Assembly (NCBI RefSeq): GCF_949296715.1
Contig: NZ_CASFQD010000023.1
Coordinates: forward strand, 1-32,759
Origin: an uncultured Alistipes sp.
GTDB taxonomy: Bacteria > Bacteroidota > Bacteroidia > Bacteroidales > Rikenellaceae
Direction of reading: 5' to 3'
Length of the DNA: 32,759 bases
The notes beneath the pieces were generated by a model that worked only from the letters and a program-made list of their open reading frames with translations, was not told where the DNA came from and ran no database searches. Below, one piece after another: positions 1 to 7,551 of the stretch; the first letter of the stretch is position 1, and every line of letters begins with the position of its first letter. A program made the position numbers and the translations under genes.

Positions 1-2634
1 GAGGAGGCGATCATCGCCTACAACGAGAAGCGCGCCGACCTGCACGCCATCGTGAAGTGCCTTGTCGACGACCTCGACGAGCAGGGCAACGCAGTCCGCG
101 TGCTCAAGGAGACGACCATCGGCCGCATCCTCTTCAACCAGGTGGTTCCCAAGGAGGTGGGCTACATCAACGAGGTGCTGACGAAGCGCTCGCTGCGTGA
201 CATCATCGCCGTGGTGATGAAGAAGGCCGGAGCCGACAAGGTGGCCAACTTCCTCGACGATATCAAGGACATGGGCTACAGGATGGCCTTCCAGGGCGGA
301 CTGTCGTTCAACCTCGATGCCGTGATCATTCCCGACGAGAAGGAGAAGCTCGTGCAGGAGGGTTACGAACGCGCCGACTCGATCATGGAGGACTACAACA
401 TGGGTCTTATCACCAACAACGAGCGATACAACCAGATCATCGACGTCTGGACGAACATCAACTCCAAGCTGACGAAGGCCGTGATCGACACGCTGGTCAA
501 GGACGACGACGGTTTCAACCCGGTCTACATGATGCTCGACTCGGGAGCCCGTGGTTCGAAGGAGCAGATCCGTCAGTTGAGCGGCATGCGTGGTCTGATG
601 GCCAAGCCGCAGAAGTCGGGTGTCGAGGGTGGCCAGCAGGTCATCGAGAACCCGATCCTCTCGAACTTCAAGGAGGGACTTTCGGTGCTCGAATACTTCA
701 TCTCGACGCACGGCGCCCGCAAGGGTCTTGCCGATACCGCCCTGAAGACGGCTGACGCCGGTTACCTGACGCGCCGTCTGGTCGACGTGGCCCAGGACGT
801 CATCATCAACGAGGAGGACTGCGGCACGCTGCGCGGCCTGACGGCTACGGCCATCAAGCGCAACGACGACGTGGTGCAGACGCTCTATGACCGCATTCTC
901 GGCCGCACGGCCCTGAACGACGTGATCCACCCGCTGACGGGCGAGGTGCTCTGCAAGGCCGGTGAGGAGATCACCGAGCCGATTGCCGAGGCCATCGAGA
1001 AGTCGCCGCTGGAGTCCGTCGAGATCCGTTCGGTGCTGACGTGCGAGGCACGCCGCGGCGTCTGCGCGAAGTGCTACGGCCGCAACCTGGCTACGGCACG
1101 CATGGTGCAGAAGGGCGAAGTGGTCGGCGTGATCGCCGCGCAGTCGATCGGCGAGCCGGGTACGCAGCTGACGCTGCGAACGTTCCACGTCGGCGGTGTG
1201 GCCGGTGGTACGGCCGTCGAGACCAACGTCGTATCGAAGTACGAGGGACGTCTCGAGATCGACGAGCTGCGCACGGTCAAAGGCAAGAATGCCGCCGGCG
1301 AGGCGATCGACATCGTCATCTCGCGCCAGTCGGAGTTCCGCATCGTCGACCCGAAGACCGAGATCGTGCTCTACACGCACAACCTGCCCTACGGTGCCAC
1401 GCTCTTCATGGAGGACGGCGCCGAGGTCAAGAAGGGAGACCTGATCTGCGAGTGGGACCCCTACAATGCCGTCATCATCTCGGAATACGAGGGCAAGGCC
1501 GTTTACGACAGCGTGATCGAAGGTGTCACCTACCGTGACGAGCGCGACGAGCAGACGGGCCTCTCGGAGAAGGTGGTCATCGAGTCGAAGGACAAGACGA
1601 AGAACCCCGTCATCAAGATTCTCAACAAGGAGGGCGACGAGGTCAAGCAGTACAACCTGCCGGTTTCGGCACACATCGTCGTCAAGGACAACGCCCGCAT
1701 CAAGGCCGGCGACATCCTGATCAAGATTCCGCGTGCCGTGGGCAAGTCGGGCGGCGACATCACCGGTGGTCTGCCGCGTGTTACGGAGCTCTTCGAGGCC
1801 CGCAACCCGTCGAATCCCGCCATCGTCTCGGAGATCGACGGCGAGGTATCGTTCGGCAAGATCAAGCGCGGTAACCGCGAGATCATCATCACCTCGAAGC
1901 AGGGCGATGTGAAGCGTTACCTCGTGCCGCTGTCGCGTCAGATCATCGTGCAGGAGAACGACTACGTGAAGGCCGGCAGCGCACTGTCGGACGGCGCCAT
2001 CACCCCGACGGACATCCTCAATATCCTCGGCCCGACGCGTGTACAGGAATACATCGTCAACGAGGTGCAGGAGGTCTACCGCATGCAGGGTGTGAAGATC
2101 AACGACAAGCACTTCGAGGTGATCGTGCGTCAGATGATGTCGAAGGTCAAGATCGAGGACCCGGGCGACACCCGCTTCTTCGAGGACCAGATCGTCGACA
2201 AGTGGGAGTTCATGGACGTCAACGACGAACTTTACGACAAGGTGGTTGTGACGGACGCCGGCGATTCGACGGTGCTCCAGCCCGGGCAGATCGTCTCGCT
2301 GCGCAAGCTGCGTGACGAGAACTCGAGCCTCAAGCGCCGCGATCTGCGTCCCGTGCAGGTGCGCGACATCGTTCCCGCCACCTCGACGCAGGTGCTGCAG
2401 GGTATCACCCGCGCCGCACTGCAAACCTCGAGCTTCATCTCGGCCGCCTCGTTCCAGGAGACCACGAAGGTGCTCAACGAGGCAGCCATCCAGGCCAAGG
2501 TCGACCCGCTGGAGAACCTGAAGGAGAACGTGATCTGCGGTCACCTGATCCCCGGCGGTACGGGTCTTCGCGACTACGACAACCTCGTGGTGGGTTCGAA
2601 AGCCGAAGTGGAGGCGCTCCAGCAGGCCCAGTAA
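1..2634 (+). CDS. rpoC: DNA-directed RNA polymerase subunit beta' (C-terminal part, 5' end outside window)
   Basis: The frame is open from base 1, so the gene begins upstream of the window; about 877 codons of a protein that is usually about 1400 residues in Bacteroidetes are present. It is the catalytic beta' subunit of RNA polymerase. Visible landmarks are the second zinc site (cysteines around the stretch LTCEARRGVCAKCYGR), followed directly by the trigger-loop region (VGVIAAQSIGEPGTQLTLRT), then the long beta-rich insertion and the conserved C-terminal segment containing FISAASFQETTKVL. The active-site NADFDGD motif must lie upstream of the window. An internal GTG at 52 is not the start. 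The gene ends with TAA and is followed 16 bases later by a strong terminator, so it is the last gene of its operon (rpoB is expected upstream). Confidence 0.98.
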   Translation, partial: EEAIIAYNEKRADLHAIVKCLVDDLDEQGNAVRVLKETTIGRILFNQVVPKEVGYINEVLTKRSLRDIIAVVMKKAGADKVANFLDDIKDMGYRMAFQGGLSFNLDAVIIPDEKEKLVQEGYERADSIMEDYNMGLITNNERYNQIIDVWTNINSKLTKAVIDTLVKDDDGFNPVYMMLDSGARGSKEQIRQLSGMRGLMAKPQKSGVEGGQQVIENPILSNFKEGLSVLEYFISTHGARKGLADTALKTADAGYLTRRLVDVAQDVIINEEDCGTLRGLTATAIKRNDDVVQTLYDRILGRTALNDVIHPLTGEVLCKAGEEITEPIAEAIEKSPLESVEIRSVLTCEARRGVCAKCYGRNLATARMVQKGEVVGVIAAQSIGEPGTQLTLRTFHVGGVAGGTAVETNVVSKYEGRLEIDELRTVKGKNAAGEAIDIVISRQSEFRIVDPKTEIVLYTHNLPYGATLFMEDGAEVKKGDLICEWDPYNAVIISEYEGKAVYDSVIEGVTYRDERDEQTGLSEKVVIESKDKTKNPVIKILNKEGDEVKQYNLPVSAHIVVKDNARIKAGDILIKIPRAVGKSGGDITGGLPRVTELFEARNPSNPAIVSEIDGEVSFGKIKRGNREIIITSKQGDVKRYLVPLSRQIIVQENDYVKAGSALSDGAITPTDILNILGPTRVQEYIVNEVQEVYRMQGVKINDKHFEVIVRQMMSKVKIEDPGDTRFFEDQIVDKWEFMDVNDELYDKVVVTDAGDSTVLQPGQIVSLRKLRDENSSLKRRDLRPVQVRDIVPATSTQVLQGITRAALQTSSFISAASFQETTKVLNEAAIQAKVDPLENLKENVICGHLIPGGTGLRDYDNLVVGSKAEVEALQQAQ

Positions 2635-2650
2635 CCTTCCCTCTAATACG

Positions 2651-2685
2651 AAAAAAAGCCCTTCCCGATCGGAGGGGCTTTTTTT
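2651..2685 (+). terminator. Rho-independent terminator of rpoC
   Basis: A-tract, a GC stem (arms AGCCCTTCC and GGAGGGGCT, one G-T wobble), a short CGATC loop and then seven T. It sits 16 bases after the rpoC stop codon. Confidence 0.93.
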
Positions 2686-2980
2686 ATGTGAGAGAGTGAG
2701 TGGGAGGGAGGCAAAGGTGAAAGGAGAAGAGGAAAGGGCGGATAAGGCCGAATGGGGTCGGGCCGCTTGGGGGCCTGCCGTGGCGGCGAGGTGGCTGGGC
2801 GGCGGCCGCTGAAATATGCGTGACGCGCTGTGAGGCGGACCGGGCCGTTGCTCCGGTCGACGCCGCCATACGCAACGGACGGGACGGCATCGCGCCGTCC
2901 CGTCCGTTATGTTGTCTGCCGGTTTCTTCGGGGAGAAGGTGCCGTTTCGGGCTCTTCTTTGCCTCCCCTGGGCCGCCGGG
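2686..2980. other. Intergenic region with no gene seen
   Basis: About 295 bases between the convergent rpoC and pectate lyase genes. No plausible coding sequence is visible; short open frames here have no recognisable product. The only clear structure is the perfect inverted repeat listed at 2874-2908. Confidence 0.6.
2874..2908. repeat. Perfect 15-bp inverted repeat
   Basis: Arms AACGGACGGGACGGC (2874-2888) and GCCGTCCCGTCCGTT (2894-2908) are exact reverse complements around the loop ATCGC. It lies about 70 bases beyond the pectate lyase stop codon in that gene's transcription direction. No T-tract follows on either strand, so it is not a canonical intrinsic terminator; it may protect or end the 3' end of that mRNA. 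Confidence 0.75.
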
Positions 2981-5923
2981 TCAGAAGGCGACCGGTTCGC
3001 CGTTGACCGACATGTTGCTGAAGACCGCCGTGGCGCTCTTGCTGCTGTTGCCGCTACTGACGGCCAGCCCCAGGCAGAGCGTTTCGGGCAGCCCGCCGCC
3101 GAAGCTCTCCGTGCGGACCTTGCCGAAGGTGGTGCCGCCGTCGAGCGAGTAGGAGAGCGAGCAGCTGTCGCCCGTGCGCTCGATTCGGAGCACCGGTTTC
3201 GCCCCCTCGACGCTCTCCGTCGGGGCGGTCAGCGTACCGCGCGAGGCGTTCTCCACGGCAGTGCGGACCGAGCGGTAGAAGCTCGCCTCGGGCCCCTGGG
3301 CCGCCATGACGTGCAGGAAGGCCGTGCCCGTGGCCGAGCAGTCGGGGGTCAGCAGCAGTCCGGCGAGCGACTGGTTGCTCGTGCCGGGGGGCTCGAAGGA
3401 TTCGACCGTCACGGTGGCCGTGAAGTCGCCCGTCACCTCGCGATAGATGTACCCGAAGGTCTGGGCGCCGCTCTCGAACTTGCCGCAGGCGGTGAGCGTC
3501 AGCAGCCCCTCCTCCGTCGAGGCCGTGGCGGCCGCCTCGCCGCACGAAAGGGCCGTCCAGCCGTTGCCGAGGTCAGTGCCGCCCTGCGGCTCCTCGGGAT
3601 CGGTTCCCGGGTCAGGCTCCGTGGTGATGCCGCCGTTGTCCACCTCGACGGGCGCCGAGGCGTAGTCGGCGAGCTTGCCGGCGCCGACACCAGCGGGAAC
3701 GATCGTCGCCAGCTGGTCGGCCGGGTCGACGATGTAGTCGTAGGCAGGCTTGAAGTCGTTGTAGGTATAGGGCGTGGCGAGGCGCTCGCCGTCGTAGACC
3801 TTGTACTCGACGTTGGTCAGCGGGTAGGGGTCGTTGGCGTCCGCCGGGCGGTTCTCGAAGACGTTGGCGCGGGCGTAGAGGAAGCCGGCGAGCGACCCTT
3901 CGAGGTTCGAGACCCAGCTGCCGCCCTCCTGCTTGGCCGGGAAGGTGCAGATGTCGGTCGGGAGCCGCACGCCGTCGAAGAGGTTGTCCTCGACGAGCAC
4001 CATGGCGCCGTAGGCGCTGCCCACGCCGTAGGTCGAGACCTCGCGGAAGAAGTTGTTGTAGACGTGCACGCGGCCGTAGCGCACGCGCGGGTGGCGCGAC
4101 GACGAGGTGTCGAAGTAGTTGTGGTGGAACGTCGCCGTGATGGCCGCATCGCCCGTGGCGCTGTTCGAGTGGCCCACGAGGCACGACTTCTGCGTCTTGA
4201 TGAAGTGGCACCACGAGACGGTCACGTCGTGCGAGGCGTGCGTGATGTCGCACGCGCCGTCCTCGTAGTCCTTCGTCTGGTTCACCGACTCGAAGGTGCA
4301 GTGGTCGACCCAGATGTGGTGGCTCTCCTGCATCGAGATGCCGTCGGCGCCGTTGTCGGCCTTGGGCATCTTGATGTGGATGTTGCGGATGATGACGTTC
4401 TCGGCCTCGTTGAGGAAGAAGCCGACGTTCTCCATCACGAAGCCCTCCGTGCCGTAGATCGAGAGGTTGCCCGTGCGTTTGATGTCGAACCAGGGGCTGC
4501 CGCTGCCGCGTCCCTCGTCGCTGTGGAACGTGCCGCTCAAGTAGACGATCGCGGGGGTCATCTCCTTGTTCTTCTCGCGCAGGCGCAGCCATTCGCCGAA
4601 CTTGCGCCCGTCGTCGAAGTGGTGGATGTGCTCCGGCGTGGCCGCTTCGCCGCCGGTCGTGCCCGTGGCGTAGCCGTAGAGGCGGTCGAGCTCGACCGTA
4701 CCCGTCATGGGCGGCACCTCGGGCGTGGGCTCTTCGCCTTCGCCGCCCGCCAGCTGGGCCACGACGACCGTGCGCGTGAGGCTGCCGCTCGTGAGCGTGA
4801 CGACGGCCGAACGGGTCGCTCCGGTGTTCTCCGTCACGTGGAAAAAGAGGTGATCGACACGCAGGGCGCGGGTCTCCACGCGCGAGAGCCACGTCTCGGC
4901 GCCCGATTCGATTGCGACCGTGTAGTCGAGGTTCGTCTCGACGGGGATGGTCAGCTGCTGCTCCTCGGCGCTCACCTCACAGGTCTCGGCTACGGTGATG
5001 ACGCCCTGCTCGAAGGTCAGGGCCGCCATGGCCGTGCGGCTGTTGTCGGCCGCGAAGACCAGCACTTTGGTGTATTCGTCAATCGCCTCGGGATCGGTCG
5101 TGAAGAGCGAGATCACCCCCTCGGTGGCGCTCGAAGCGACGGCCTTGGCCTTCACGGGCCCCGAGGAGAGGACCTCGATCTGCACCTCGCCGTCGGCGCC
5201 CGTCACCGTGTAGGGCACCTCGACCGGCGTGTCGGCCGTCAGGGCGCAGCTTGTCTGTGCCAGCTCGATGTGCAGACGCGCCGCTTTCGGCAAGGTGATT
5301 GTCGTGCCGTCGGAGAGCGTGAAGGTCACCGACGTCTCGTCCTGCGTGACGCTCTGGAAGAAGGAGTCGCCCGCCTCGCCCGTGGCCTTGCCGAGCTGCT
5401 CCCAGCTCTGCCCGCCGTCGGTCGAGACCCACCAGTAACCCTCCTCGATCTTCAGCTGCGGCGTTGCGCCCGCCTCGCCGGGCTCCCCGGCCGGGCCCTG
5501 GGCTGCGATGCGGTTGCCCTCGCCGTCGGTCAGCCACTCGCCGTCGATCGTCCAGTAGTAGACGCCGCCCTCCTCCGCGACGCCGATGACGGGCGTCGAG
5601 CCGTCATCGCCCTTGTCGCCGTCGGAGCCGTTCGTGCCGTTGTAGATCGTGATGGTGGTCCCGTCGGTGAAGGTGATGCGGTATCCCGAGCGGTTCTCCT
5701 CGACGAAGGGGGTCACGCTTTCGATCGAGGTGCCCCGCTCGAGGGAGTTGACGATTGTCCGGAGTGCGACGATCTCGTCGTTGAGCTCGTCGCAGCGCTT
5801 CTCGAGCTCTTCGATCCGCTCCTCCAGTTCGCCGACCCACGTGCGCAGCGGGTCGTCGTTGTAGTTGCCGCAGGCGCACAGCAGCAGCGGAGCGGCCAGC
5901 AGCGTCAGTAACAGTTTTTTCAT
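2981..5923 (-). CDS. Multidomain surface lipoprotein, family 1 pectate lyase
   Basis: 980 residues. Start chosen at the ATG (5921-5923) that gives a lipoprotein signal peptide (MKKLLLTLLAAPLLLCAC, likely lipidated at C18); an upstream in-frame start would place residues before the signal. Residues 25-62 form a Glu/Leu coiled coil, then a DUF4988-like region with G-x-x-rich linkers (to about 185), Ig/BACON-like domains (about 190-395), the pectate lyase beta-helix (about 405-770) and a C-terminal jelly-roll/LamG-like domain (about 790-980). The PL1 landmarks IWVDH (537-541) and RHPRVR (610-615, catalytic Arg) are intact, as is the aspartate-rich calcium region (DGISM, DITHASHDV). It should cleave polygalacturonate by beta-elimination at the cell surface. 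No SusC/SusD pair or other pectinase is adjacent. The exact substrate is inferred. Confidence 0.9.
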   Translation of the reverse strand: MKKLLLTLLAAPLLLCACGNYNDDPLRTWVGELEERIEELEKRCDELNDEIVALRTIVNSLERGTSIESVTPFVEENRSGYRITFTDGTTITIYNGTNGSDGDKGDDGSTPVIGVAEEGGVYYWTIDGEWLTDGEGNRIAAQGPAGEPGEAGATPQLKIEEGYWWVSTDGGQSWEQLGKATGEAGDSFFQSVTQDETSVTFTLSDGTTITLPKAARLHIELAQTSCALTADTPVEVPYTVTGADGEVQIEVLSSGPVKAKAVASSATEGVISLFTTDPEAIDEYTKVLVFAADNSRTAMAALTFEQGVITVAETCEVSAEEQQLTIPVETNLDYTVAIESGAETWLSRVETRALRVDHLFFHVTENTGATRSAVVTLTSGSLTRTVVVAQLAGGEGEEPTPEVPPMTGTVELDRLYGYATGTTGGEAATPEHIHHFDDGRKFGEWLRLREKNKEMTPAIVYLSGTFHSDEGRGSGSPWFDIKRTGNLSIYGTEGFVMENVGFFLNEAENVIIRNIHIKMPKADNGADGISMQESHHIWVDHCTFESVNQTKDYEDGACDITHASHDVTVSWCHFIKTQKSCLVGHSNSATGDAAITATFHHNYFDTSSSRHPRVRYGRVHVYNNFFREVSTYGVGSAYGAMVLVEDNLFDGVRLPTDICTFPAKQEGGSWVSNLEGSLAGFLYARANVFENRPADANDPYPLTNVEYKVYDGERLATPYTYNDFKPAYDYIVDPADQLATIVPAGVGAGKLADYASAPVEVDNGGITTEPDPGTDPEEPQGGTDLGNGWTALSCGEAAATASTEEGLLTLTACGKFESGAQTFGYIYREVTGDFTATVTVESFEPPGTSNQSLAGLLLTPDCSATGTAFLHVMAAQGPEASFYRSVRTAVENASRGTLTAPTESVEGAKPVLRIERTGDSCSLSYSLDGGTTFGKVRTESFGGGLPETLCLGLAVSSGNSSKSATAVFSNMSVNGEPVAF

Positions 5924-5953
5924 GGTTTGTACGTTGTGGTTGTTGTTTGATAA

Positions 5954-5961
5954 CAAAGTTA
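5954..5961 (-). promoter_or_regulatory. Candidate -7 element of the pectate lyase gene
   Basis: Minus-strand TAACTTTG matches TAnnTTTG and lies 30 bases upstream of the start codon. No TTTG is seen at the -33 position, so support comes from one element only. Confidence 0.5.
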
Positions 5962-6005
5962 GCAGGAATCGGGTTCCGATACCCGGATATTTTGACCGAG
6001 GGGTG

Positions 6006-6046
6006 AAAAAAATTGCCGCATGCCGGCCTGGCGGTCCGCATGCGGC
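6006..6046 (-). terminator. Rho-independent terminator of the serine dehydratase gene
   Basis: Read on the minus strand: arm GCCGCATGC, a loop of about 14 bases, arm GCATGCGGC, then AATTTTTTT. The 9-bp stem is perfect and begins 36 bases after the stop codon. Confidence 0.85.
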
Positions 6047-6082
6047 GTGTCTTCGTGTCCCGGTGTCGCGGCGGCGCCCCGC

Positions 6083-7285
6083 TCAATGGCGGTCGTAGCG
6101 TTTGGCCAGTCCGCCTTCGGAGGTCTCACGGTAGAGGCTCGGGAGGTTGTGGCCCGTCTCGTTCATCACCTCGACGACCTTGTCGTAGCTTACCAGGTGC
6201 GATCCGTCCGAGAGCGTGGCGTAGATGTTGGCGTCGAGGGCCCGGGCCGCGGCGATGGCGTTGCGTTCGATGCAGGGGACCTGCACCAGCCCGCAGACGG
6301 GGTCGCACGTGAGGCCGAGGTGGTGTTCGAGCCCCATCTCGGCGGCGTACTCGATCTGCGAGGGGGTGCCGCCGAAGAGCTGGCAGGCTGCCGCAGCCGC
6401 CATGGCGCAGGCGACGCCGACCTCGCCCTGGCAGCCGACCTCGGCGCCCGAGATCGACGAGTTGGTCTTGGCGACGTTGCCGAACAGACCCGCCGTGGCC
6501 AGCGCACGCAGGATGCGGATGCGCAGGAAGTCGCGCGAGGTGGCCAGGTGGTAGAGCACCGCGGGCACGACGCCGCTCGATCCGCACGTCGGGGCCGTGA
6601 CCACGACGCCGCCCGAGGCGTTTTCCTCCGACGTGGCCAGCGCGTAGGCGTAGATCTTGGCCCGCGACTTGAGCGAGTCGGTGTAGCTCTTCGACTTGAC
6701 CCAGTAGGTGCTGGCCTTGCGGGCGACCTTCAGCCCGCCGGGCAGCACGCCGTCGTTGTTGAGCCCCTGCTCGATCGTGTGGCACATCTGCGTCCAGATC
6801 GTGTCGAGGTAGTCCCAGATTTCGGGACCCTCGCAGTCGTTGACGTACTCCCAGAAGGTCTTGCCCTCGCGGTAGCACCACGCCTTGATCTCGGTGATGG
6901 TTGTCAGCGGGTAGATGCTGCTGGGCACCTCGATGCGCGAGGTCTCGTTGGCCAGCGCACCGCCGCCGATGCTGTATATTTTCCACTCGTCGACCGCCTT
7001 GCCGTCGCGCAACCCCTCGAAGAGCATGCCGTTGGGGTGGAACGGCAGCACGATTTCGGGTTTCCAGACGATTTCGGTCGGGGCCAGCGGCTCGAGCACC
7101 TGTTTGATGGCCACGTCCGTGAGGTGGCCCTTGCCCGTGGCCGCGAGCGACCCGTAGAGCGTCACGCGGTAGGCGTCGACGCCGCGGCAGCGCTCCGCAA
7201 AGCGTTCGGCGGCCTTTTTGGGCCCCATCGTGTGGCTGCTCGACGGTCCGTTGCCGATCTTGTACAACTCTTTGAGCGATTCCAT
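6083..7285 (-). CDS. sdaA: L-serine ammonia-lyase (L-serine dehydratase), iron-sulfur type, single chain
   Basis: 400 residues. It deaminates L-serine to pyruvate and ammonia in the cytoplasm using a [4Fe-4S] cluster. The N-terminal part is the beta domain with the signature GPSSSHTMGP (13-22); the C-terminal part is the alpha domain with APTCGSSG (231-238). The cluster cysteines are probably C285, C327 and C338, whose spacing (42 and 11) is that of the bacterial FeS enzymes as I recall it. Start is the ATG at 7283-7285, since the SLKELYKIGNGPSSSH segment normally lies at the very N-terminus; the longer frame would add a non-conserved arginine-rich stretch that overlaps the tRNA terminator. 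It stands alone, with a terminator behind it and a tRNA in front. Confidence 0.95.
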   Translation of the reverse strand: MESLKELYKIGNGPSSSHTMGPKKAAERFAERCRGVDAYRVTLYGSLAATGKGHLTDVAIKQVLEPLAPTEIVWKPEIVLPFHPNGMLFEGLRDGKAVDEWKIYSIGGGALANETSRIEVPSSIYPLTTITEIKAWCYREGKTFWEYVNDCEGPEIWDYLDTIWTQMCHTIEQGLNNDGVLPGGLKVARKASTYWVKSKSYTDSLKSRAKIYAYALATSEENASGGVVVTAPTCGSSGVVPAVLYHLATSRDFLRIRILRALATAGLFGNVAKTNSSISGAEVGCQGEVGVACAMAAAAACQLFGGTPSQIEYAAEMGLEHHLGLTCDPVCGLVQVPCIERNAIAAARALDANIYATLSDGSHLVSYDKVVEVMNETGHNLPSLYRETSEGGLAKRYDRH

Positions 7286-7360
7286 GAAATGCCTTTTTGA
7301 TAACGAACAATACCCGTCGCCGCGGCCCGGCCTGTCGCTCCGGCGCGCGGCATATTTCCG

Positions 7361-7390
7361 AAAAAACGGGAGAAAGCCCGGCTTTCTCCC
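7361..7390 (-). terminator. Rho-independent terminator of tRNA-Arg
   Basis: On the minus strand: GGGAGAAAG, loop CCGGG, CTTTCTCCC, then GTTTTTT. The perfect 9-bp stem begins 15 bases after the tRNA 3' end. Confidence 0.88.
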
Positions 7391-7405
7391 GCCTCTCCGT
7401 CGGTG

Positions 7406-7477
7406 TAGCCCCACCGCGACTCGAACGCGAATTTAGGGTTTAGGAAACCCTCGTTCTATCCCTTGAACTATGAGGCC
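7406..7477 (-). tRNA. tRNA-Arg (anticodon CCU)
   Basis: A full cloverleaf can be drawn on the minus strand. Acceptor GGCCTCA pairs with TGGGGCT (with wobbles), discriminator A; D stem GTTC/GAAC; anticodon stem AGGGT/ACCCT with loop TTCCTAA; variable loop of 4; T arm TCGCG-TTCGAGT-CGCGG. The length is 72 bases and CCA is not encoded. It reads the AGG codon. Confidence 0.93.
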
Positions 7478-7488
7478 CTGCAATCAAT

Positions 7489-7516
7489 GCGGTGCATTCC
7501 CGAAGGAACGCACCGC
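7489..7516 (-). other. Stable UUCG hairpin in the tRNA-Arg leader
   Basis: On the minus strand the arms GCGGTGCGTTCC and GGAATGCACCGC (one mismatch) close a TTCG tetraloop of the C(UUCG)G type. The hairpin starts at the last base of the candidate -7 element and ends 11 bases before the tRNA, so it should fill most of the precursor's 5' leader. Confidence 0.7.
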
Positions 7517-7523
7517 AAAGATA
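7516..7523 (-). promoter_or_regulatory. Candidate -7 element of tRNA-Arg
   Basis: Minus-strand TATCTTTG, an exact TAnnTTTG match, 38 bases upstream of the mature tRNA. No good -33 TTTG is visible. Confidence 0.6.
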
Positions 7524-7525
7524 GT

Positions 7526-7551
7526 GAAAAAATCCGTTATCGGAATTTTCA
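7526..7551 (-). terminator. Probable terminator of the FadL-type porin gene
   Basis: The minus strand reads AAAATTCCG, loop ATAA, CGGATTTTTT: a short stem with one internal mismatch followed by T residues, starting at the stop codon itself. It is weaker than the other terminators here. Confidence 0.5.

Noticed and set aside
2909..5911. 1000-codon open frame on the plus strand across the pectate lyase gene
   Set aside because: It is the antisense shadow of a real gene in GC-rich DNA: its composition is dominated by Arg, Ala, Val, Gly and Asp without any domain, whereas the minus-strand protein has clear motifs.
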